From: Pelobates cultripes
Lineage: Eukaryota; Chordata; Amphibia; Anura; Pelobatidae
Length of the DNA: 64,000 nucleotides
Assembly: GCA_933207985.1 (NCBI GenBank)
Contig: OW240913.1
Span: forward strand, 261,496,049 to 261,560,048
Direction: 5' to 3'
In this document: positions 1-10,242 of the stretch, one piece after another
Numbering within the stretch: the stretch's first letter is position 1
How the letters are laid out: each line of letters opens with the position of its first letter
Translations under genes and position numbers: made by a program
Notes under the pieces: generated by a model
Seen by the model: the letters and a program-made list of their open reading frames with translations, nothing else
The model's database searches: none
Told to the model about the DNA's origin: nothing

Positions 1-394
1 ACATCATGCTAAACATGACGTCACGGGGACAGTGGCTGTAAGAGTAAAATCGCGAGTGTAAAAATCAAGTAGCTACTCGCATCTAAATGATGGAAGTGAG
101 TGTTATCATTACTATACCTTCCATCAAATGCCGAAATTAACGCTCAGAGTTAAAACGTAGAAGAATACCCTGCAAACGTACTAAAGAGTCCATTTATAAA
201 AAAGAGAAATATCGTACGATACAGAGTTGCAATATCTATATATATTAGATTGAAGGAAAACGGAAAGAAACAGTGATACAATGTATAACATGTATCCAAG
301 TGTCACAATGTTTACTGTATCTAAAATCCCAGAGGCTAAATCCATCTCAGAAGCAAAAAGACATGTTAGTTGTGGCCAAAAAATATTAATAGAT
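1..394. other. No gene recognised
   Basis: I see no coding exon or named repeat here. The sequence is AT-rich with no long open frame of convincing composition. It ends at the TTAA that starts the first MITE. Confidence 0.5.
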
Positions 395-911
395 TTAAAG
401 GACCACTCTAGGCACCCAGACAACTTCAGCTTAATGAAGTGGTCTGGGTGCCAGGTCCAGCTAGGGTTAACCCATTGTTTTATAAACATAGCAGTTTCAG
501 AGAAACTGCTATGTTTATCAATGGGTTAAGCGCTTTAAACCTCTAGCGGCTGTCTCATTGACAGCAGCTAGAGCGCTTTCTAACGACTCTTCTCACTGTG
601 ATTTTTCACAGTGAGGAAACTGCACTCAGCACGTCCATAGAGAGAAAACAATGATAATGCTCTATGCGACCCGACTAGTCGCAGCCAGCGCCCGGCTTCG
701 TAGCCAGCAGCGTGCGCATTCAGCCGTGGGCAGAACAGGAGGCGAGAGGAGGAGGAGAGCTCCCCGCCCAGCGCTGGAAAAAGGTAAGTTTTTACCCCTT
801 TTCCCTTTCCAGAGCCGGACGGGAGGGGGACCCTGAGGGTGGGGGCACCCTCAGGGCACTATAGTGCCAGGAAAACGAGTATGTTTTCCTGGCACTATAG
901 TGGTCCTTTAA
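395..911. mobile_element. T2-type MITE, hairpin-chain family, copy 1
   Basis: The element starts TTAAAGGACCACTCTAG and ends CTATAGTGGTCCTTTAA, so TTAA stands at both borders, as in T2-type MITEs known from Xenopus. Inside, short palindromes follow one another: a GGCACCCAGAC / GTCTGGGTGCC stem near the left end, an AAACATAGCAGTTTC / GAAACTGCTATGTTT stem, a GGCTGTC / GACAGC stem, a CTCACTGTGA / TCACAGTGAG stem, a CCCTGAGGGTG / CACCCTCAGGG stem, and a TGCCAGGAAAAC / GTTTTCCTGGCA stem at the right end. It is non-coding. Related copies lie at 5114, 8376, 14904, 17658 and 55520. Confidence 0.85.
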
Positions 912-1099
912 TGTCTGGTAGAACTATGTTTAGAGTTTGAGATCTATAGATTTATTTGACATATGAATAATTATTGTTTATTTCATTGCCTTCTTACTTA
1001 TTGGGGTATGTATGGTGTGGAGATAAATAGATTATTTTTCCCAGTGAGATTCAATCAAAACTTGGAATAGTAGTAACAGTCAATAAGGGGGAGGGAAAC
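912..1099. other. No gene recognised
   Basis: AT-rich spacer between the MITE and the Penelope relic. I see no motif worth naming. Confidence 0.4.
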
Positions 1100-2280
1100 C
1101 TGTATCGTATATTTGAATACCAAAATAATATAACAAAACGGCCTTTGAGTTTCAACTTGAGTTTTACAGATAGAGTGTTGTGAAACAAGAAAGATTTGTA
1201 AATCTAGGCAGATCCTCTAAAGCGAATAGTACAACTATAGGTTTTTACAGTTATTTACAATTATTTACAGAAAAGGGGAAAAAAGAGAACCCTTCGTTAA
1301 GTTCCTTTGGACTTAAAGTTTTTAATCTATATATCCAAAAGGACTCTCTTTGTCTTAAAAATGTATCAAAGTTGCCCTCCTGGTGCTTTTTTTCACAAGT
1401 TCAAGACCGCAGAAACGCAGGCCCTTGGAGTGTCCATCGTGGTATGTCATCTCCTTCGCGGCATCAGATTTGAGATAGGGTTATCCACTGGATTTCTTGG
1501 GGATCTCACATGCTCCTTGATGCGTTTGTTAAATGGTCTGAAAGTCTTCCCAACATGTTTTAGGTTACACTGACAAGTGAGTAGATATACTAGACCGATT
1601 GTGTTGCAGTTGAAAAAAGAGGAGATTATAAACTCTTCTTTGTCCTCAGTGTCTTTCACCTTTTTAGAGTCTTTTTTAAATAAATTTACAACACATCTAC
1701 CACAGCTGAAGCTACCAGTTATGGGACTTCGGAGCCATGTGGTAGATTGTTTCAGTTGTTAATGACTAGGAGACATAATGTCCTGTATTGGGGGTCAGTC
1801 TCTCTTTGAGGTGCTCGTCGCTGGTAAGTATGGGCCAGATGCGTTGAAGGGACTCTTTTACCTTACTCCAGCCAGTGTCATAGGTAGCTATAAGTCGAAT
1901 GATAGTCAAATCTTTTGGCGTTGTAGGGGTAGTCTCATTTATTAAAGTGCTGCGGTCCGATCCTAAGGCTCTCTTGTAGGCCCGTTTTAGGCACTTATTG
2001 GGATACCCCTTTTACCTGAAGTGTGTTCTGAGGTTTTTGCTTTAAGGTTAAATTCTTCAATTGAGCTGCAGTTACGCCTAACTCTGGTACTGGCCTATGG
2101 GAATGCCCTGTCTCAGGGGTTGAGGATGAAAACTATCCCATCTGAGAAGGTTGTTTGACGCTGATTGTTTTTTGTACAGTGTCGTTTATATGGTGTTCTG
2201 ATACGTAATTAAGATTGTTATATCCAGGAAGTTGAGACTTGTTCCCCCAAATTCACTCGTAAATCTTAGATTTTCATCAT
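1100..2280 (-). pseudogene. Penelope-like retroelement relic (GIY-YIG endonuclease)
   Basis: On the minus strand, 1659-1300 translates to a GIY-YIG nuclease domain in pieces. A run reading VYLLTCQC, then HVGKTFRPFNKRIKEH, matches the GIY and YIG half-motifs and the arginine-rich helix of Penelope endonucleases. After a frame change comes a GLRFCGLELVKKSTRRA-like stretch typical of the domain's C-terminal half. Higher coordinates (1660-2280, minus) read as stop-ridden linker sequence; I could not recognise the reverse transcriptase. In live elements this domain nicks target DNA for reverse transcription. Several frameshifts and stops make it a dead copy. The tail-like module at 2281-2440 points the opposite way, so the insertion is rearranged. 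Confidence 0.65.
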
Positions 2281-2440
2281 TGAGCATGACGTGTCCACTG
2301 GGGGAGGATTCTTTACTCCCTTATAAGGCCCGGCAGATACAGTGCAAGGGTCACTCTTGAAAAAGGCACCAGAGAACGCTGAAATGCGATCGAGTTTAGA
2401 TGTTATTCTTTATTTTAGCGAGGTTAGATACCTCATGTAG
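2281..2440 (+). promoter_or_regulatory. Penelope tail module: TATA-like box and ribozyme-like fold
   Basis: A TATAAG box at 2322-2327 is followed 26 nt later by a fold at 2353-2395: an ACTC / GAGT outer stem encloses a TTGAAAA core, a GGC-rich hairpin and GAAATGCG. The same arrangement occurs at 10958-11035 and 54211-54280, where it adjoins or derives from Penelope-like elements. Terminal repeats of this class are known to carry hammerhead ribozymes. This copy is the most diverged of the three. Confidence 0.4.
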
Positions 2441-3188
2441 CCTCTAATACTTCTACTTCTAAATTTCGTTTGGAACAAATTTAGGCAGTGGGCTTCATAC
2501 TAGCAACTTGTTTTGGGTTTATAGGATCATCTGTTAGACAGGAAGTTTACCTTTTCGATTTTTTTACAGTATCCTTTTCTAGGTAGTCTGTTGATATTAA
2601 CTCGTATACCTTGATACACTATTCTCTCATTAGGACAAGCTGCAGGGGGGACTCTCCTTTGTTTCATAAATTAAGAGCTCTATTCAGAGCTGGTTACTCT
2701 AAGTCAGTGAAGAGTCTCATTTTGCTCTGACTATCCTTTCTACCCTGATGTCACCTGTACTACTATATAGACAGGGCGAGCTTTCAATATATCTGGGAGA
2801 CTCATGTTTTATTAGGGGCACTGTTTACCTGTAACGTGAGGGAGCGCTACCCATACGACTCTTTAACTACATTGGAAACGGCTAACCGTTTTTCCTCCTG
2901 GGGTCTATTATTTTGGCTCCAGTGTATTTTATACACTTAACTTTGATCCCTAAGTGCATTCTATACACCTGGAAGGCTAATACCTCAGGGGACTTCTATA
3001 TGCCGTAATAAAAAGGATTCCAATCTAATAAATTCACAATCGGTATAGGTAGCCCTTTTTTCTCCCTCCTGCTATTCAGTGACAGTTGCCTTAGATATCC
3101 ATACCTAAATACGCTCCATTGCCAGCAGCTAACGCCGAGGGGTCAGATCCTACACATATAACTCCATACCTAGATGCCTGTGATATTA
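2441..3188. other. No gene recognised; probable repeat-derived spacer
   Basis: Moderately AT-rich DNA without open frames of note. It may be the downstream part of the Penelope tail, by analogy with the sequence after 11160 and 54370, but I see no strong match. Confidence 0.35.
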
Positions 3189-3873
3189 CAGTATATACTC
3201 GAGTATAAGTCTAGTTTTTCAGCACATTTTTTGTGCTTTAAAACCCCCACTCGACTTATACTCGAGTCACTGTCTGTATTATGGCAACTTAGAGAGCCGC
3301 GGCCGTCAGAGCCATGGCAACGATCCGCGCGGCAACCAGACCGCGAGACTTACAGTGGAGCTGATCGGAACGGAGGAGAAGGGAGCTGACAGGAGCTGCA
3401 GGAAAGGTAAGTAAATGCTTCCTGCCGGCCCCCCCACTTCACAGCCCATGCCACTGGACCACCAGGGATTAAGATAGCCCCCCTCCCTGACCAGTTAACA
3501 AGCGGGGGGGGGGGACAAAAAAAATTAAAATAATAAAAAAATAATAAAAATAATAATAATATTACAATATTACCCAGTTCACACACACTACACAAACACA
3601 CTCTGCATTATATACACACTCTGCATGATATACACAGTGTGTGTATATCATGCAGAGTGTGTGTTTGTATGAGTGTGTGTGTGTGTGTGTGTATATAATG
3701 CAGAGTGTGTGTTTGTATGAGTGTGTGTGTATATAATTATAAAAATCACAGAATTTCATAGCCCCAAGTTTTACCTTCGACTTATCCACGAGGCATAGCA
3801 TATTTCACAATTGTTGGTCACAAAACTGCACTCGACTTATACATGAGATCGACTTATACACGAGTATATACGG
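3189..3873. mobile_element. Non-autonomous TIR DNA transposon
   Basis: The left end reads GTATATACTCGAGTATAAG and the right end, reverse-complemented, GTATATACTCGTGTATAAG: an 18 of 19 terminal inverted repeat. A second copy of the CTCGACTTATAC motif sits just inside each end. The interior is GC-rich on the left and carries TG/CA microsatellites at about 3590-3735. No transposase frame is present. I cannot assign the superfamily; no target duplication is clear because the flanks are TA-rich. Confidence 0.7.
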
Positions 3874-3879
3874 TATATG

Positions 3880-3927
3880 TATATATATTTATACATATAT
3901 TTATAAGTATCTTTTGGTATATATATA

Positions 3928-3970
<43 letters not shown>
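3880..3970. repeat. (TA)n microsatellite
   Basis: Long alternating TA run, uninterrupted over roughly 3930-3968, at the right flank of the TIR element. Confidence 0.95.
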
Positions 3971-3972
<2 letters not shown>

Positions 3973-4436
3973 CAATTAGTTCGTAGTATTCCTAGCTCCC
4001 CTTCTTATTATATTTGGAGCCCCTAACCCTTTGAATACTTTAAGTGCATACCTGCTATTTCCATTTGTTCTTAGTTCCAAATGTTAGTCATTTGACTATT
4101 AATTTACCTGTTTAATTGCTCTCTTACCCACGTATTCAGAATTATTCAGGGATATATAAACTTATATTAGGCTACAGAGATTCTACCTTTTTTAAATCAC
4201 TTGCACGTTTTTTTGTTTTCTGTTCACAAAAGTTCATAGACTAATAAAGATTTTTTAATATATACACTATACTACCATTCTGTGCCTCACGAGTTAAATA
4301 TACCAGTGTGGCTATACCTTTGGAGAGAGTTTAGGAGGAATGGCTCTGTGCCTTCTATCCCCTTCATTTCTCCAAGGTAATTTTTTCTCTATCCTTATAC
4401 AAATCTAGCCCAAATTAGCTTTATCTGAGCCTGGGC
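3971..4436. other. No gene recognised
   Basis: AT-rich sequence leading into the DIRS relic. It may include the non-coding start of that element, but nothing in it is diagnostic. Confidence 0.35.
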
Positions 4437-6355
4437 CACAGGTAAAAGACCTCCTTTTTGGAGACAACTTTGCGGGGACTTTTACCGCAATTGATAAGGC
4501 ACAAGCCAATATGAAAAAGGTATACTTCCAAAGAGTTTTTGGCAGGGCCAGCAGATATCAGGACCGTGTGTCTGGCCATTCCTCCCGGGGCTCGTACCGG
4601 GGTTCTAGAGGCTCCATCTATTAACCATTCCAGATTCCTGAACCTAAGCGTGGAGCCATAGGTTCTTCCTATGGCTGATGCCCTTCCGTCCCATCTTTCT
4701 TTAATATCAATTGTGGAGGACAGATTATGCCATTTTATAAATGCCTGGTGCATGTTAACTTCAGACGCTTGGGTCCTGCAAAATGTCCTGCATTATTCCA
4801 TAGATTTTGTACAATACCCTATTCAAATGTTTCTACCCTGCCAAATTGTTTCCTCTACACACTACCGGTCCTTAGTAGCAACGGAGATACAGTCTCTGGC
4901 TTCAAAAGACCCATTCGTGGAGATACACTCCAGTGGTATACACACGATCCAAGGGGTCCCGGTGCGAAAATTGATCCGTTGGGCCCCCCCGGCACTTACT
5001 TTGCGCTGGTTGGGGCTTCAACACATGGTGGCTGGCATGTGGTCACAGGGGTCGCAGGGCTGCGACTCCTGCGACCGCAGTATGTACGCCAGTGCATGCA
5101 GATACACATACAGTTAAAGGACCACTATAGGCACTCAGATCACTTCAGCTCAATTAAGTGGTCTGGGTGCCATGTCCCTCTAGTTTTAACTCTGCAGCTG
5201 AAAACATAGCAGTTTCAGAGAAACTGCTATGTTTCACTGAGGGTTAATTCAGCCTCTAGTAGCTGTCTCACTGAGTCGCCTAGGGATTTCCTTTTACCTA
5301 TGAACACGGTATCAGCAGTTCGTTACATCAACCACCTCGGGGGTACGAGGTATACAGTCTTGGCAGGACTGGCAAAAGAATTCTGGCAATTCTACCTAGA
5401 TCGCAATATCTTGGTTCAAGCGGAATACATTCCCGGGATGTCCAACATAGTGGTGGATTGGAACTCCAGATATCCGCGGGATGTCAGCAATTGGCGGTTG
5501 AATCATGTCATTTTCCTCCAACTGCAGTTTCTGTGGGGCCCTCTTGATATTGACCTTTTTGCATCACGGTTGAACTCCGAACTGCCAAAGTTCTTCAGTT
5601 GGAGACCAGAGCCAGAGGCTTTGGCATCAGATGCTTTCCTCGAACACCCATCATTACGCTTTTCCTCCCTTCTCCCTGATAGCTCGGACACTACCAGACC
5701 TCCCTGATACTCATACCTCCTTTCTGAACGGCTCAACCATGGTTCCCTACATTCATGGAGATGGCCATACACTATCCGAGATTACTCCCTACCTCACCAG
5801 ACCTCTTGCTGGACCCCAGTGGAAACTCACACTCCTTTCTATTACAGGGGCACTTTAGGTTACTGGCATGTCTCCTCTCCGGGGACTCGACTTTGTCCCA
5901 AATGTTCCACAGTCAGCTCTTGACCTCCTGGCTCCAGGAACATGAAAATCCTACCTTAATGCCTGGAATTCATGGAATAGTTGGTGCATGGAACAAAATG
6001 TGGATCCCATATCTGCACCTGTGAGTCATGTTTTGAGGTTCCTTACTTCGCTATTTGACCATGGCTCAGCATATAGTACAATAAATGTATACCGATCGGC
6101 TATTTCTGCAGGCCACCATGGATTGGATGGCTTCCCGGCAGGTAAACATCTCTTGGCGTGTCGTCTCCTTCGCGGCATCAGATTTGCACGCCCACCTCCA
6201 TATCATTATGGGATGTGGAACTTGTTCTCCAACTTTTCGAAAATTGGCTGAGGAATGAAGACCACACACTCAAACAACTCAGGGGATGCAGATTAGAAGA
6301 CCTCCTCCAGGCTGCTGATTGGTCCCGTGAATCGTCCAATTTCCCATTTTTCTGA
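4437..6355 (+). pseudogene. DIRS retrotransposon relic (RT, RNase H, tyrosine recombinase)
   Basis: Three plus-strand blocks follow DIRS order. At 4671-5113 the start of the reverse transcriptase domain reads ITSDAWVL-like (here LTSDAWVLQNVLHYSIDF). At 5300-5707 the C-terminal RNase H region carries YINHLGGTR, EYIPGMSN, DWNSR, IDLFASR and FSWRPEPEA. From about 5900 to 6355 the N-terminal tyrosine-recombinase region carries STINVYRSAIS and LLRGIRFARPPP. The central reverse transcriptase, including its catalytic aspartates, is missing, and a truncated T2-type MITE (5114 to about 5290) lies exactly there. Stops and frameshifts interrupt every block and the recombinase catalytic core is absent. 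It is a dead element. Confidence 0.85.
5114..5290. mobile_element. T2-type hairpin-chain MITE, truncated
   Basis: Starts with TTAAAGGACCACTATAG and runs through the GGCACTCAGATCAC hairpin and the AAACATAGCAGTTTC hairpin. It breaks off inside the CTCTAGTAGCTGTC hairpin near 5275. The right half is gone. It sits in the DIRS relic where most of the reverse transcriptase should be. Confidence 0.75.
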
Positions 6356-7909
6356 TGTGGTCATTTCACAGCTTTGAACTAGCATAATATGAGCCTCTGT
6401 GTCCTTTAACAAAATTACCAGATTTGATTAATTTCATGATGGAAATTAAGGACACGGTGGCAAGTATTATCCCACCTGATACAGGTATGTTGCACCCTCC
6501 CTTGTTTGTTTCTCACGAAGTTATTATACAGTCTTTATGATACTACTGTGTATTCGCTTAATTTAAAGATTCTATTACAATACTATTTCGTTTATATTTC
6601 AATATGATATTATGCCTAATAATGCATTATGATGGTATTATAATGTCCAGAAACATATTTTACCAGTTTATTTCTCTATCCCTTGCAGCCTCTTAATATG
6701 ATTTGACACTGTTTGCACCAGTTCCTTCCAAGTTCTAGCGGAGGATCCCACCTTCCTCGGAGTGCCAACGTCGTTCACCCATGGAGTTGCTGTTTTCTTC
6801 TTCACATTTGACCATATGCTTTTACGTTTGGGATGTTCTTTAGCATCATCAAGAAAGAAGAGTGGCTTAGGGTCACATGGGAGTTTATTGTCAAGGACCA
6901 TTATTACGGGATGTCATGTTATGTTGTTAATCCTTTGATTAATATTTGATTTTTTTCTATGAATAGTACAGTATTCTTTCTTTGCTGCTGAGGAATAAAG
7001 AAAGGGGTGAATTCATGAAATTAGTAAAATCTGGTAATTTTCACATCTGAACAAATCTATAGCACTGGAATGGGAGATTTATCAACGACCTCTGGCAAGA
7101 TGCCTGTTCGCAAACTGTCAGTAACCTGGTTTTTGCAAGTGATCTGATAATTTGAAGAACTATTTACCCACTGGCAGCACTAGCAGCAAGGGGCAAAAAA
7201 TAAAAAACTCTTGGCGAAGCCAGTTTTAATTATGTAATGACTGTCCAGAGCTTGCTAGCCAGCTGCCACATTAAAATAGTAAAACAAAAATAATAATAAA
7301 AGAACTTCCTCTGGGCAATATTCCTATAATGGAGTTTTACCTCTATATAGCCCCACTTGGCAGGTTGTAGGTGGGGGCATATCTGCTAAAGAATTAAAAT
7401 GAGTGACTGGGCAGCCATTGGCGAATACTTTAAATTTTAAGGGGGACTATTGTCCAATGCTGGAAGGTAGGGCTCTAATATTTATAATAAGAGGGGGGAA
7501 CCTAGTGTCACCCAGTCGTGCTGGGTTAGAAAATGGGGGTGGGACTTGCATACCCTCCCAGAACTGGAAGACAGCTCACGCAGCCTAATAGTACCATAAC
7601 CACTACATTCACTACTATTTAACTACACATAGATAGACACCATTCAACTATTTATATGACTTCTGAAGGTAAATGGTTGCACCAAAGCTTATTCAGGGGT
7701 TTCATAACCATATATATGCGATGAGCGAATGTCTGCCTTTTATGTTTCATTCATTTCTGTGTCAGTTAAAATATGTTGCACTTTCAAATGTTATAAATGA
7801 AAGGCACTACATAATGTATATGCTAGATTAGTTCAATAAATTTTCTGGTGTTTACGTTTTAGATCACTAAATTACTAGAATACTAAAAAAAAATTTTCTA
7901 CACTTGCAG
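6356..7909. other. Intron of sulfotransferase gene A; mostly unassigned
   Basis: If gene A keeps the family structure, this is part of its intron 2. It holds a possible Myb/SANT-like fragment (6668-6901, minus) and a short GTGGGGGC-rich module at about 7320-7590 that resembles modules near 22.6, 43.8 and 48.2 kb. I searched for the 209-nt second coding exon of gene A and did not find it, so it should lie left of the window. Confidence 0.5.
6668..6901 (-). pseudogene. Possible Myb/SANT-like (Harbinger-type) fragment
   Basis: A 77-codon minus frame contains W-x2-V spacing, VNDVGTPRKVGSSARTWKEL and a lysine-rich end, loosely like the Myb/SANT DNA-binding proteins of Harbinger transposons. No other part of such an element is visible and the tryptophan pattern is incomplete. 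It could equally be a chance frame. Confidence 0.22.
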
Positions 7910-8036
7910 ATTATCTATGTATACAGGAATCCAAAGGACATTTTGGTGTCTTACTACCATTTCTATAGAATGATGGTGAATTTACAAAATCCAGATAGCT
8001 GGGAACATTTCATTGATCTCTTTATTTCTGGCAAAG
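7910..8036 (+). CDS. sult3a1-like: Sulfotransferase gene A, 127-nt exon (SULT3-like)
   Basis: This exon encodes the 3'-phosphate-binding part of a cytosolic sulfotransferase, which moves sulfonate from PAPS to amines or other small molecules. It opens with IIYVYRNPKDILVSYYHF, containing the conserved RNPKD and the serine of VSYYHF that grip the PAPS 3' phosphate. The exon is framed by an acceptor (CACTTGCAG) and a donor (GTAATC), begins in phase 0 and ends after one base of a codon. Its 127 nt equals the corresponding exon throughout vertebrate SULT genes. The sequence resembles mammalian SULT3A1 more than SULT1 or SULT2, judged from memory of the family. Three later exons of the same gene follow; earlier exons are outside the window. 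Confidence 0.93.
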
Positions 8037-8375
8037 GTAATCTTAGTATTCCTTGATTGACATGTGTTTACTAATGAATAGAAAGTTTTTTGGGTTTTTT
8101 TTCATGTGTTTTGATACACAATTGGCTACATTTTATTTGAAATGATTTAGGGGTTGACTGGCTATCCCCTGAGTTTTATAAAAGTGCTGATTCAAAGATT
8201 ATTTGGCACTTTTTTACATAACCTTGATGTAACCCTCCTGGCTGTCAGTCAGACCTCCAGGAAGTTTTCCTGTTCCCTCATTTTCAACCCAAAAGGATAA
8301 ACACTACAACTTAATAAATCCTATTATTTGTAACATTGGCGTGTACATTTAAATTCATGGGACGGTCAGATTGTT
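8037..8375 (+). other. Intron of gene A, no feature seen
   Basis: AT-rich intron start after the GTAATC donor. No repeat or conserved element recognised before the MITE. Confidence 0.5.
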
Positions 8376-8780
8376 CTAGGGATACTGTAGTGTCAGGAAT
8401 ACAAAGCTGTATTCCTGGCTCTACCGATCCCTCTGCCTCCCCCTCACCGGTAACTAAAGAGTTAAAAACCTTATATTTGCTTACCTGATCCCAGCTCCCT
8501 CAATGCTTTCCTATAGGGAAAAAATCTGATGCTGGATGTCCTCATGCAGAGCGTGACGTCCAGTGTCAGATAACGGACCAAAAGTCCATTACGATTCCAG
8601 GAGCCCTCTAGTGGCTGTCTGATAGACAGCCACTGAGGGCAAATTTAGTGCTGCTATGTAAACATTGAAGTTCTCTGGAACGGCAATGTTTAACATTGCA
8701 GCACCAAGTGCAAAAGGGACACAGCACCCAGACCACTTTAATGAGCTGTAGTGGTCTGGGTGCCTATAGTGTCCCTTTAA
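8376..8780. mobile_element. T2-type hairpin-chain MITE, diverged copy
   Basis: The right end reads CTATAGTGTCCCTTTAA; the left end is worn (GGGATACTGTAG). Hairpins include CAGGAATACA / TGTATTCCTG, CTGGATGTC / GACGTCCAG, AGTGGCTGTC / GACAGCCACT, a TGCTGCTATG arm pairing near CATTGCAGCA, and GCACCCAGACCAC / GTGGTCTGGGTGC. The first hairpin differs from other copies on both arms at once (GAATAC / GTATTC instead of GAAAAC / GTTTTC). Confidence 0.8.
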
Positions 8781-9107
8781 TTCATTTTGATCAAGAACGC
8801 ACTTGATCGAAGGAAGACTGATTTCACTCTGAGTCTTTGGTAGACATGCACTAATTTTTCCAATAGCTTTTAATATTTGTTACATTTTATGACCAGTGAC
8901 AATGTTAAAATGTATTTATTTATTTATTTTAAAACGTTAAATATATAAATATATGGAGATTAAGAAAACACACACAGATGTGGGGGGTCAAAAGGCTGAC
9001 CTATGCATCCCATGCTTATTTCATAAATATGCTAGGGAGCTCGCGAAAGCCATAAATATTTCTATTATGTTATCTTACAGATTGTGAAGAAGGGTATAGA
9101 TCACAGT
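8781..9107. other. Intron of gene A, no feature seen
   Basis: AT-rich intron sequence with nothing diagnostic. Confidence 0.45.
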
Positions 9108-9231
9108 TAGGCAACCTTCAGCACTCCAGATATTGTGGTCTACATCTTCCTTAATGCTTTGCCAGCATTATGGCTGTAAGAGCATAATGGAAGATGTAGT
9201 CCACAACATCTGGAGTGCTGAAGGTTGCCTA
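9108..9231. mobile_element. Foldback MITE, 124 bp
   Basis: The whole element is one imperfect hairpin. TAGGCAACCTTCAGCACTCC at the left pairs with GGAGTGCTGAAGGTTGCCTA at the right, and the arms continue through GTGGTCTACATCTTCC. The loop is near 9165. It has no coding capacity and I see no clear target duplication. Confidence 0.85.
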
Positions 9232-9600
9232 CCCTGGTATAGACTAATTGCCAGGCTACATGGTTTTAATTACACCTCTCCCTGTAATGAATATTATATA
9301 ATTTTGTTGCAGCAATTATCTTTTGAGTCCCTGTCCCATGAACCCCTATAGACAAACCTCAACTGGTGTACGTTATTGCAAGCTGTTGCTATATATGTGC
9401 CCTTGTCCACAGTTAAGTGGACAAGGGCACATGTATGGCCACAAGGGACATGGCTGTGCTGCAATTGGGAGGGTGGAGGGGGGCCCTCCCCAGGTTCTGG
9501 TATGTCCTCTGGAAACGAGGGAGGCCGGGGGGTCCCACTTTCCTCCCACTGCTTCTGGCTATCGTTCCCCCCTCTCATCTTCGCTTTGGTGTCCCCCTTG
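9232..9600. other. Intron of gene A; GC-rich repeat-like DNA
   Basis: GC-rich, purine/pyrimidine-skewed stretch with a perfect 14-bp hairpin at 9397-9430 (GTGCCCTTGTCCAC arm). Overlapping frames here are low-complexity and I do not read them as genes. Confidence 0.4.
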
Positions 9601-10242
9601 TCTCATTCTGGGCGTCTGGCTGGGGGAGGAGAGAGAGGGGGCCCAACAGGTAAACAGGGGATCCAACAGGTGAAATTCAGCTTACCCAGCAGTGACCACA
9701 GGCTCCGCAGTTGGCTCTTACGCAGCCCTAGGGCCAGAGACACTCCACGCTGTAAGCCTTGACCCTTATCTGAGGGTAAACAGCATTCCCCTGCCACAGA
9801 AGCAATAACGATGCCCAAGAAGCTGTGTCACATGACGGGATACACCGTATTGTCAGGGGCCAATGGGACGCCAAAGTGTCGAAAAACATCCTCCAAAACC
9901 CACAGGAGCAGTGCACAGGTGGGCGAATCGGCAGGACATCTATGTAATGCAGTAGGGAGTCAATCCCGGCCTTCCTCCTAATCACTCACTCCAAGAATTT
10001 GCTAAAGCACTCAAAGTAGAAATAGGATATGGAACCGCCCATCGGGAGATGATGACATTCTGGATGCACCGGCAGCAAACAGAAGGCCGATTTCACATCT
10101 GCCTTGGCCAACAAGGCCCCAGGGCCTGTGGCCCTGTCCATGCCGACTGCATGTTAAAGGACGCGTAAGACACCCTGCAGTCTTGCGAAGAGATGTCCTC
10201 ATTCACGAACCCCCTGCGAGAGTACGACAAATGATGAATCAA

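Noticed and set aside
181..529. Frames of 82-102 codons at the window start
   Set aside because: They run into the MITE hairpins at 395 and have no splice context or known domain.
3600..3801. Possible tRNA- or snRNA-like hairpin near the TG repeats
   Set aside because: Only microsatellite self-complementarity; no A/B boxes or conserved RNA motifs.
1..7909. Search for the missing second exon of sulfotransferase gene A
   Set aside because: No sequence encoding a TxPKSGTxW completion or an SSHLP catalytic block was seen, so I do not claim one.
9294..9762. Overlapping GC-rich frames on both strands
   Set aside because: Low-complexity composition, no motifs. The nearby Ngaro reading on the minus strand explains the part after 9600.
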